A stretch of 11,088 nucleotides of DNA, taken from positions 1 through 11,088 of the forward strand of contig CALZIG010000188.1 in assembly GCA_945787585.1 (NCBI GenBank), in the 5' to 3' direction. Below, piece after piece: positions 1 to 5,875 of this stretch. The notes under the pieces were generated by a model. The model searched no databases, was not told the origin of the DNA, and was given only the letters and a program-made list of their open reading frames with translations. This DNA is from an uncultured Gammaproteobacteria bacterium. Lineage in GTDB: Bacteria > Pseudomonadota > Gammaproteobacteria > SZUA-140. Position 1 is the first letter of the stretch, and every line of letters starts with the position of its first letter. The translations under genes and the position numbers were made by a program.

Positions 1-984
1 CGCGATCTCAAATGTCTGCATCACAGCCTTCGGGTTAAATTCAGCGACCAGTAAAGTGCCGTCGAATGCGACATCGCCCAGAATCTGGGTCGCATCAACT
101 GCGCCACTCAACTCAACGCCATAGCTGGTTAAGCGAAAGGCCGACAGTGCGGCGGTCTGTTGCTGCATATCCACATCAATGTCGGCAGCAAAATTAACCT
201 CAGCCGCGCCCTGTGGCAGATCGCTGCCGCGCACGGTGGCATCCAGTGTGGTTGCCTTGAAGCTGTAACGCTCATTATTAAGATCAAACTGGACGCGTGT
301 CTTTAGTTCGATCTGCCCACTCATTGCAGGCTCTGAGGCTTCAAACTGGCTGCTGAAGGCGACATCCAGCGGGGCATTCAGTGAGACCGGCCCAGTCTTC
401 AGGCTCAGCTGTTTTACTGCATAACGAACACCACTCGCTTTGTCGTCATAATGGACCTCGGCATCTTCGATATGGAGGCCGCCGATCGCCAGCGCCGCGA
501 GGCCGATACCGGGTGATGATGGCGCTGCTGTATCTGTCATCGTGGAATCCGGGGTTACCGCAGGTGTGTCAGATTCCGGCTCACCCGCCAGATCATCCCA
601 GTTGGTGGTGCCATCTTCCGCAATGGCGAGGTTAAGGCGCAGACCGTGCAGGATCACCGTGCTGGCCTCCACCCGCTGACTTAGCAGCGGCATCAGCCGT
701 AATTTGACATCGGCGCGTTTGATGCGCGCAAAGTGCGCCTCATCAAAGCCCGCTGCATTGCCGAGTGCCACCTCGCCGAGTGACATGCCGATCCACGGAA
801 AGAGTGTTAGTTCAATATCGTCATTAATCTTCAGCTCGCGTCCGGTCGCGTCCATCACCTGCTGCTCAATCTCTCCCTTATGATCATTAGGGTTAAAGAC
901 CAGCGGAATAATCAGCATCGCCGCGATCAGCAGAACCAGCAACAATGCTGCCAATGCAGCAATGATTTTAAACGCCTTTTTCAT
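1..984 (-). CDS. asmA: AsmA family inner-membrane-anchored envelope protein (partial, C-terminus outside window)
   Basis: The first 328 codons are present and the frame is open to the left edge. Residues 8-29 form one hydrophobic N-terminal segment (signal anchor), followed by PLVFNPNDHKGEIEQQV and the family-typical stretch around residues 58-80, with the FPWIGMSLGEVALGNAAGF pattern. Later residues show the alternating beta-rich pattern of AsmA proteins, broken by a Pro/Ser/Thr/Asp-rich linker at about 134-159. AsmA proteins are held in the inner membrane with a large periplasmic domain and are linked to outer-membrane assembly and to bridge-like lipid transport (family knowledge). The start at 984 is supported by a GGGAGAGG ribosome binding site about 6 bases upstream. 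The gene is divergent from the one at 1145. E. coli AsmA has about 617 residues, so roughly half may be missing. A paralogue such as YhjG or TamB-like is less likely given the N-terminal motif. Confidence 0.88.
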   Translation of the reverse strand, partial: MKKAFKIIAALAALLLVLLIAAMLIIPLVFNPNDHKGEIEQQVMDATGRELKINDDIELTLFPWIGMSLGEVALGNAAGFDEAHFARIKRADVKLRLMPLLSQRVEASTVILHGLRLNLAIAEDGTTNWDDLAGEPESDTPAVTPDSTMTDTAAPSSPGIGLAALAIGGLHIEDAEVHYDDKASGVRYAVKQLSLKTGPVSLNAPLDVAFSSQFEASEPAMSGQIELKTRVQFDLNNERYSFKATTLDATVRGSDLPQGAAEVNFAADIDVDMQQQTAALSAFRLTSYGVELSGAVDATQILGDVAFDGTLLVAEFNPKAVMQTFEIA

Positions 985-1058
985 ATCGAACCTCTCCCTT
1001 AAACACACTTTACACGCGATGGTACAGCTGACATTTTAAGTTGTCGTCACCGCTCGGC

Positions 1059-1086
1059 TTGCGCTATCGTGACCATGATGTATATT
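1059..1086 (+). promoter_or_regulatory. Candidate sigma-70 promoter for the 1145 gene
   Basis: A -35 like TTGCGC (1059-1064, 4 of 6 consensus bases) and a -10 TATATT (1081-1086, 5 of 6) are 16 bases apart. Transcription would start near 1093 and give a leader of about 50 bases. This is inferred from motif matching only. No equally good promoter was seen for the divergent asmA gene. Confidence 0.45.
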
Positions 1087-1144
1087 TACCCACTGCAAAT
1101 TCCACTCATGATAGATAACTAACAGTTTAACAGGCGACGCAGCC

Positions 1145-1552
1145 ATGAGCACAACGATACATCGCACCATTCGCATCGAAAATGCAGATAATCAGAGCAA
1201 CATCGGGCAACTTAATATCACCACCTATTCGCCGCAGGAACGCACCTCACGCGCGATCAAAATACTGGCGCTGTTGTGGGGCCTTGCCATTGTGACGGTA
1301 TTTATCCCGCTGGCTCACTTTGTACTGGTGCCAGGCTTTCTGATTGCAGGCCCGATCATCGCCTACAAGCGCTATCAGATGGCCGAACATCCCAGCAGCG
1401 CTAATGGCGAATGTCCAACCTGCAAACAGCCGTCATCAATCCATCTTGAACCTTCTGACACACTACCCATGTGGACCTACTGCTCGGCCAATAACGACCC
1501 GGTACAGTTGATCGATGACCCACAGGGCGAAGCCACCACTACAACCGCTTAA
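1145..1552 (+). CDS. Hypothetical two-helix membrane protein with Cys-rich C-terminal tail
   Basis: I do not recognise this 135-residue protein. It has a polar N-terminus (1-36, with the beta-like IRIENADNQSNIGQLNITTY), two adjacent hydrophobic segments at about 38-56 and 58-74, a basic KRY stop after the second, and a soluble tail. The tail carries C90-P-T-C93 and a later W110-T-Y-C113, which resembles a zinc ribbon in which the second knuckle has kept only one Cys (CSAN where CxxC would be expected). Both ends probably face the cytosol, judged from the R/K residues flanking the helices. The ribosome binding site is weak (AGGCG about 8 bases before ATG). It is divergent from asmA and followed 18 bases later by a tiny membrane ORF, so the two are probably co-transcribed. 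Function is unknown; metal binding is only a possibility. Confidence 0.75.
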   Translation: MSTTIHRTIRIENADNQSNIGQLNITTYSPQERTSRAIKILALLWGLAIVTVFIPLAHFVLVPGFLIAGPIIAYKRYQMAEHPSSANGECPTCKQPSSIHLEPSDTLPMWTYCSANNDPVQLIDDPQGEATTTTA

Positions 1553-1570
1553 GCGACTGGAGAAACTATC

Positions 1571-1669
1571 ATGCGAGGCGCTTTTGCGATCTTTATTCTA
1601 TTACTGTTGTTGGTATCCGGCACAGCGACTATCACCCTGATGCTTTATCTTTTTGGCGTGATTGGTTAA
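1571..1669 (+). CDS. Small single-helix membrane protein, 32 residues
   Basis: An ATG preceded by GGAG at an 8-base spacing opens a 32-codon frame ending in TAA. After the start MRGAF it is almost entirely hydrophobic: residues about 5-30 (IFILLLLLVSGTATITLMLY and on) would cross the membrane once, with a short positive N-terminus expected to stay inside. It begins 18 bases after the stop of the preceding membrane protein, which suggests a shared transcript and perhaps a shared complex. No family is recognised. A frame this short could be chance, but the ribosome binding site, the spacing and the clean helix all favour a real small protein. Confidence 0.55.
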   Translation: MRGAFAIFILLLLLVSGTATITLMLYLFGVIG

Positions 1670-1711
1670 CGCTAAAAAGAGTGCGCCGAGACCAGGAGGC
1701 CGTATAAATAG

Positions 1712-1785
1712 TGGAGCGGGTGATGGGAATCGAACCCACGCTATTAGCTTGGGAAGCTAAAGTTCTACCATTGAACTACACCCGC
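1712..1785 (-). tRNA. glyU: tRNA-Gly, anticodon CCC
   Basis: Read on the minus strand, the 74-base cloverleaf begins GCGGGTG and ends CACCCGCTCCA, giving a 7-bp acceptor stem, discriminator T and an encoded CCA. The D arm has AGTTCAATGGTAGAACT. The anticodon stem TTAGC/GCTAA encloses loop TTCCCAA, so the anticodon is CCC (1751-1753), which reads GGG codons. The T arm has GTGGG-TTCGATT-CCCAT, where the last pair is G-T. The sequence closely resembles E. coli glyU as I remember it. It stands alone, with its own promoter at 1806-1834. Confidence 0.97.
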
Positions 1786-1805
1786 ATAACGCCGTAGCCG
1801 CCCAG

Positions 1806-1834
1806 ATTCTAACGAATAAGCCACTGAATGTAAC
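1806..1834 (-). promoter_or_regulatory. Promoter of tRNA-Gly
   Basis: On the minus strand a -35 GTTACA (1834-1829, 4 of 6) and a -10 TAGAAT (1811-1806, 5 of 6) are exactly 17 bases apart. They lie just before the tRNA 5' end, leaving a transcribed leader of about 14 bases. The stretch after the -10 is GC-rich (CTGGGCGGC), like the discriminators of stable-RNA promoters under stringent control. The last point is inference. Confidence 0.65.
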
Positions 1835-1860
1835 ACCTTAAAACCAATCACTCCAGATTA

Positions 1861-1888
1861 TTTAAACAATACAGTAAGTTAGTATAAT
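1861..1888 (+). promoter_or_regulatory. Candidate promoter with perfect -10 for the c-di-GMP gene
   Basis: A perfect TATAAT (1883-1888) follows a weak -35 TTTAAA (1861-1866, 4 of 6) at 16 bases. If used, transcription would begin near 1895 and give the gene at 2181 a leader of roughly 285 bases. A weaker candidate nearer the gene (TTACCG 2001-2006, TATATT 2024-2029, 17 apart) cannot be excluded. Confidence 0.4.
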
Positions 1889-2180
1889 GCAACGCGCCAC
1901 AGACACCCTCGAAGCGGGCATTTCTGCCACCCTCAAAATAGCCGCTCATACCAAAGAGTAACCTTCCTTACTCAATTTCTACTAAAGTAAATGTATTGCG
2001 TTACCGTTAACATAATTTCTGATTATATTTTCAATAAAACATACATGATGTTTCGAATGAGCCCGGGATGGCAGCTGAACTTTACACCCGAGGCGAGATA
2101 TCTTTTGCCCGCATCAAGTGCGATATAAAAGTTAACCCGCCAAATATAACTATAGAAACTGCCACCAAAACATAAAACCG

Positions 2181-4925
2181 ATGACTAAATCACATTGCCT
2201 ACTCCAGAACCAATTACAAAAAGTTTTTGACTCGGCTGATAACGCCCCTTCCGAATGGTTGAGCATCATTGAGGACATAAACAAGGCCTGCAATCATAAT
2301 AACCCTCAGCAAGACTCATGTGAGCTGACTATTAAGCAACTGTGTCGTGAAAATGTTGAAATGCGCACCCTGCTCGAATCCACGCCGGATCTAATGATCC
2401 ACCTTAATGAAGCCAATAATATTATTGACTGCCACGGCGGCACCGAAAGCGATATACAACTTTACCCCACACAAGTCATCGGGAAATCTATAAACCATCT
2501 TGCCGTTGTCGATTCAGAGAGCATTTTAATTGATGCAATAGAAGCGGCTCGTCAAAAAAATGAAAAACTGACTATTGAGTATGAAGTCTTCGACAAACAT
2601 ATACAGTATTATCTTGAAGCACGCTTAATCCCACTGAATAACAATAATATAGTCATCATCATTCGTGATATCAGTGCGCGTAAAAAAACCGAATATGGTT
2701 TGCAATTGATCGAAGGGCGCCTGCGCCGACAAAACCAGGTACTGGTTGAACTGGCCAGGAAAAAGACCCTTGCTGATGGAGAGATGGACACTCTTGCAAA
2801 AGAACTCACCAGGGCCGCTGCTGAAGCACTGGGGGTCGAACGTGCCAGTATTTGGCTGTTCGATGATCTGCAGACTAAAATAGAATGTATTGATCTTTTC
2901 CAAACAAGCACCCAACAACATTCTAGTGGCCTGGTGCTATTCGCTAAAGATTTTCCAACTTATCTGAACACCCTAAAGTCAAATCGGGTAATCAATGCTG
3001 ACGTAGCGCAGAATGATCCTCGCACATGTGAGTTTAATAAATCCTATCTCATTCCGCTCGACATCAAATCCATGCTAGATGCGCCAATCCTTCTGGATGG
3101 AAAAACAGCTGGCATCTTATGCCTGGAAAATACCGAAACGATTAAGCAGTGGGCGATAGAAGAACAACATTTTGCGGCCTGTGTCGCAGACCTGCTTTCA
3201 TTAACATTAGAGGTTCGCGCACGTAAAGAGGCACAACGGGCACTCTCAGAAAGCGAAGAAAAATTTAGAATTCTGGCCGAGACAACTAATAGCGCCATTT
3301 TTGTCTTTCAGGATAATTTTCTCTATATAAACCCTGCAATGGAACAACTCACCGGTTACAGTATTGAAGAGCTGCTAAAAATAAATTTTATTGATATTGT
3401 CGAGCCTGAGTATAAGAAAGCGGTACTTAAGTTAATACAACTACGCAAACAGGGTGCGGACGATGCTGTACGTTTTGAAGTCAAGATTATTAATAAACAG
3501 GGTAATTCACTGTGGTTGCTACTCACTTCGGGGTTGATTAATTTCAATGGAAAACCTGCCAACATCGCAACAGCGCTTGACATAACAGAACGAAAATTTG
3601 CTGAAGAGCAGCTTCATCACCAGGCTTTTCACGATCAGCTAACCGGCTTACCGAATCGAGCGTTATTTATTGATCGTCTTAATCATACCTTTAATTTAGC
3701 CAAATTCAGAAACGGGCCGATTTTCGCCGTACTGTTTATTGATCTTGATCGATTCAAAGTAGTCAATGACAGCCTTGGGCATGACACAGGAGATCAACTG
3801 CTAAAGCAAGTCACTGGGCGATTAAAACAGGCCGTGCGTGATACCGATACCATCGCGCGCTTAGGGGGCGATGAATTTACTATTTTACTGGAAGGTGTTC
3901 AAGGAATTAATTACACCATACGAATTGCTAAACGGATCAGAACAATGCTATCGAATTGCTTCGATATCAATGGGCGCGAACTCTACACCTCAGCCAGCAT
4001 CGGTATCGCGATGTTTGACAAGTCTTACGAAACCCCAGATTTTATTCTGCGTGATGCAGACATTGCGATGTACCGCGCAAAGAAAAATGGTAGAGCGGGG
4101 CATGAAGTATTCAACTCTGCCATGCACGCCAAAGCACTCAGTCTTGCCCAGTTAGAAACCGATTTACGCAATGCCATTGAGCGCGATCAATTACAACTAC
4201 ATTACCAACCCATCATCAATCTGGAGTCCGGTGAACTATTGGGGTTTGAATCATTACTACGCTGGAACCATCACGATAAAGACCTAATCTCACCGATGGA
4301 TTTCATCCCCATCGCAGAAGAGACCGGGCTAATTATTGACATTGGTTTCTGGGTAATCAAAACAGCTTGCCGTCAACTGCATTACTGGCAAAGCCAAGAT
4401 AATAAAAAAGATGTTTACGTCAGCGTCAATGTCTCCGCAAAACAAATTGCGCGGGAAGAGTTTGTTGGATCAGTAGTCCAGATCATCGATGAAACCGGCA
4501 TTGACCCAGCAGGATTAACAATTGAGTTAACCGAAACAGTACTGGTCGAAAACCCTGAAAGAATTATTAAACTTTTAGAACAGCTTAGAAGCCTCGGCAT
4601 AAAAATATATGTGGATGATTTTGGCACAGGTTATTCATCATTGAGTTACCTGCATCGTTTTCCAATTGACGTGCTAAAAATCGATAGGTCTTTTGTTAAT
4701 ATGATTGGCAATACAGGCGAAAACACTGAACTTGTTAATGCCATTGTGACACTCGCCCATAGTTTAAAAATGTCGGTGATCGCTGAAGGCATTGAGAATA
4801 AAGGCCAAATGGACCACCTGAAAAAGATTGGCTGCACATCGGCGCAAGGTTTTTATTTCTCAAGACCAGTTCCCGTAGAGCAAACCGATAACCTGTTAGC
4901 ACAAGATAGCCTGACCCCTCATTAG
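2181..4925 (+). CDS. Dual-domain c-di-GMP enzyme (PAS-GAF-PAS-GGDEF-EAL)
   Basis: This is a soluble 914-residue signalling protein with no transmembrane segment. Order: PAS at about 60-170 (ends RDISARKK), GAF at about 185-345, PAS at about 355-475 (ends LDITERK), GGDEF at about 477-645, EAL at about 655-905. The cyclase site is intact: GGDEF at 562-566, DLDRFKVVND at 521-530, and the inhibitory I-site R553-x-x-D556 five residues before GGDEF. The phosphodiesterase site is also intact: E690 in an ESL variant of EAL, R694, N750, E782, D812-D813 in DDFGTGYSSL, K833, E869/E872 in AEGIE, Q889. By family rules it could both make and break c-di-GMP, with the PAS and GAF domains sensing an unknown signal; net activity cannot be read from sequence. 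The start at 2181 has no clear ribosome binding site, but a stop at 2133 leaves no better upstream start. Its DNA is visibly AT-richer than the flanking genes. Confidence 0.96.
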   Translation: MTKSHCLLQNQLQKVFDSADNAPSEWLSIIEDINKACNHNNPQQDSCELTIKQLCRENVEMRTLLESTPDLMIHLNEANNIIDCHGGTESDIQLYPTQVIGKSINHLAVVDSESILIDAIEAARQKNEKLTIEYEVFDKHIQYYLEARLIPLNNNNIVIIIRDISARKKTEYGLQLIEGRLRRQNQVLVELARKKTLADGEMDTLAKELTRAAAEALGVERASIWLFDDLQTKIECIDLFQTSTQQHSSGLVLFAKDFPTYLNTLKSNRVINADVAQNDPRTCEFNKSYLIPLDIKSMLDAPILLDGKTAGILCLENTETIKQWAIEEQHFAACVADLLSLTLEVRARKEAQRALSESEEKFRILAETTNSAIFVFQDNFLYINPAMEQLTGYSIEELLKINFIDIVEPEYKKAVLKLIQLRKQGADDAVRFEVKIINKQGNSLWLLLTSGLINFNGKPANIATALDITERKFAEEQLHHQAFHDQLTGLPNRALFIDRLNHTFNLAKFRNGPIFAVLFIDLDRFKVVNDSLGHDTGDQLLKQVTGRLKQAVRDTDTIARLGGDEFTILLEGVQGINYTIRIAKRIRTMLSNCFDINGRELYTSASIGIAMFDKSYETPDFILRDADIAMYRAKKNGRAGHEVFNSAMHAKALSLAQLETDLRNAIERDQLQLHYQPIINLESGELLGFESLLRWNHHDKDLISPMDFIPIAEETGLIIDIGFWVIKTACRQLHYWQSQDNKKDVYVSVNVSAKQIAREEFVGSVVQIIDETGIDPAGLTIELTETVLVENPERIIKLLEQLRSLGIKIYVDDFGTGYSSLSYLHRFPIDVLKIDRSFVNMIGNTGENTELVNAIVTLAHSLKMSVIAEGIENKGQMDHLKKIGCTSAQGFYFSRPVPVEQTDNLLAQDSLTPH

Positions 4926-4943
4926 AGACGTCTAGGCCAGGTA

Positions 4944-5005
4944 CTCATGTTGATTAGATGCTTAAGTTCAGTCAGATGCTTGACTGAACGGCCTTCAAAC
5001 ATGAG
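4944..5005. repeat. Nested inverted repeat (two-tier hairpin) after the c-di-GMP gene
   Basis: The outer arms are CTCATGTTGA (4944-4953) and TCAAACATGAG (4995-5005), complementary apart from one extra A. Inside them are perfect 9-base arms GTTCAGTCA (4966-4974) and TGACTGAAC (4981-4989) around a 6-base loop. GATGCTT occurs twice (4957-4963 and 4975-4981), once between the arms and once from the loop into the right arm. No T-run follows, so it is not a standard intrinsic terminator. It could limit transcript decay, act as a protein site or be a repetitive element. Confidence 0.7.
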
Positions 5006-5042
5006 CCAATGCCTGACACCGCCACAAATTTAATCGTGTGAA

Positions 5043-5071
5043 TTGAAACAACGCACGTCAAGAAGTAAGAT
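5043..5071 (+). promoter_or_regulatory. Candidate sigma-70 promoter of thiS
   Basis: TTGAAA (5043-5048, 5 of 6 of the -35 consensus) and TAAGAT (5066-5071, 4 of 6 of the -10) are 17 bases apart. Transcription would begin near 5078, about 43 bases before the thiS start. The leader is too short for a TPP riboswitch and shows no THI-box-like sequence. Confidence 0.45.
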
Positions 5072-5120
5072 ACTATCCTCTGGACACTCCCCGCGATGCA
5101 ACATCATCAGGAATAGCAAA

Positions 5121-5321
5121 ATGAATATCTACCTCAACGGCGAACAGCGTGAAATCGCTAACGGCACCACCCTTGGTGAACTGCTGACGGAACTTGATCT
5201 GACACAACAGCGCATCGCGGTTGAGATCAACCTCAACATCATTCCACGCAGTCTACATGCAGAGATGTTACTACAGGCGGACGATAAGATTGAAGTGGTG
5301 CGTGCGATCGGCGGTGGCTAA
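5121..5321 (+). CDS. thiS: Sulfur carrier protein ThiS
   Basis: A 66-residue ubiquitin-fold protein beginning MNIYLNGEQREI and ending RAIGGG. The terminal Gly-Gly is the functional end: ThiF adenylates it and it carries sulfur as a thiocarboxylate for ThiG in building the thiazole half of thiamin (family knowledge). Other family features are the thin N-terminal strand pattern, the LGELLTELDL helix (18-27), AVEINLNIIPR (33-43) and DDKIEVV before the tail. The length is exactly usual. The start at 5121 is chosen because AGGA lies about 8 bases upstream. A TTG-started extension to 5043 would add 26 residues unlike the family and overlap the promoter. Unusually, no thiG follows: the next gene (tlpA) is convergent and its stop is only 10 bases away, so ThiS partners must be encoded elsewhere. 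Confidence 0.93.
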   Translation: MNIYLNGEQREIANGTTLGELLTELDLTQQRIAVEINLNIIPRSLHAEMLLQADDKIEVVRAIGGG

Positions 5322-5331
5322 CCCCCATTAA

Positions 5332-5859
5332 CTACAGCAACATCCCCATCAACAGTAACCGACCCTGCTCATAGGTGAGTGAGCCAAAGTGGCTATAGGC
5401 AATCTTACCTGTTTTATCTACGATAATAGTATGCGGCAGAATGCCATAATCGTTGCCGTAGGCGATCGGGGTTGCGAAGGTGTTTTCATCCCCCAGTAAA
5501 ATTGGGTAGTTAATTTTGGTCTCAAAATCTTTCAGAAAATCACGCACGGCGTTGACGTTATCCACCGCAATCCCGATGAACTGCACCCCCTGGTCTTGAT
5601 AGTGTGTCTGCAAGCGGGTAAAGGCAGGCATCTCGCGCAGGCAGGGCTCGCACCAGCTGGCCCAGAAATTAACCACCAGTAATTTACCGTCCCACTCACT
5701 GATATTACGTGCCTTGCCATCGAGGTCTGGCAGCGTAAACGCGGGGCGCGGTTGATTGAGCAGTGGGTCGTTCTGCGCAGTGGCTGCGGGACTCATACCC
5801 AACACCACGCCAATGCAAAACAGACCGCCAATGATTTTTAAAACATGCCGTGGCAACAT
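5332..5859 (-). CDS. Periplasmic TlpA-family thiol:disulfide oxidoreductase
   Basis: This 175-residue thioredoxin-fold protein has a Sec signal peptide (hydrophobic 8-22, likely cleavage after ATA at about 28) and a redox site W69-C70-E-P-C73 in the FWASWCEPC context. It also has a cis-proline at P142 (GILPHT) and the typical TlpA/ResA opening FTLPDLDGK (41-49). It probably acts in the periplasm as a reductant of cysteine pairs, for example in cytochrome maturation or copper-site assembly. The LPHT form at the cis-proline, not the VPET of CcmG/DsbE, favours a general TlpA/ResA-like protein. The start at 5859 is chosen over 5910 because GAGGA lies 7 bases upstream and the signal peptide then begins properly; the longer form would overlap dsbD by 35 bases. 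It begins 16 bases after the dsbD stop, so it should share that transcript and could receive electrons from DsbD (inference). Confidence 0.9.
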   Translation of the reverse strand: MLPRHVLKIIGGLFCIGVVLGMSPAATAQNDPLLNQPRPAFTLPDLDGKARNISEWDGKLLVVNFWASWCEPCLREMPAFTRLQTHYQDQGVQFIGIAVDNVNAVRDFLKDFETKINYPILLGDENTFATPIAYGNDYGILPHTIIVDKTGKIAYSHFGSLTYEQGRLLLMGMLL

Positions 5860-5875
5860 TGGTCTGTCCTCTTGC

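Larger units (their letters stand above)
1786..2180. other. 395-base gap without a convincing gene between tRNA-Gly and the c-di-GMP gene
   Basis: This stretch holds the minus-strand tRNA promoter, a plus-strand promoter candidate at 1861-1888 and otherwise AT-rich DNA. Two tiny frames (ATG at 1887, 24 codons; ATG at 2048, about 26 codons) lack ribosome binding sites. There is no recognisable riboswitch, including no c-di-GMP (GEMM) aptamer pattern, and no long inverted repeat. CCCGGG at about 2062-2067 and CTTTT...AAAAG near 2101-2131 are the only local symmetries noticed. Confidence 0.5.

Noticed and set aside
381..635. 84-codon plus-strand ORF
   Set aside because: It lies antisense to the clear asmA frame, and its protein is low-complexity and Arg/Pro/His-rich as expected of a shadow frame.
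1673..1710. Intrinsic terminator after tRNA-Gly on the minus strand
   Set aside because: There is a five-T run, but only a 4-bp stem (GGCC/GGTC) some 20 bases away, which is too weak and too far.
1712..1785. tRNA-Gly as the attachment site of a genomic island carrying the c-di-GMP gene
   Set aside because: The tRNA 3' end points left, away from the c-di-GMP gene; there is no integrase and no second copy of the tRNA 3' end in the window.
1887..1961. 24-codon ORF after the TATAAT
   Set aside because: Its ATG overlaps the -10 box and it has no ribosome binding site or recognisable product.
2041..2130. c-di-GMP riboswitch before the c-di-GMP gene
   Set aside because: None of the conserved GEMM aptamer pattern could be found in this stretch; the idea rested only on context.
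5043..5120. TTG-started N-terminal extension of ThiS
   Set aside because: The extension does not resemble ThiS, overlaps the likely promoter, and the ATG at 5121 has a proper ribosome binding site and gives the usual length.
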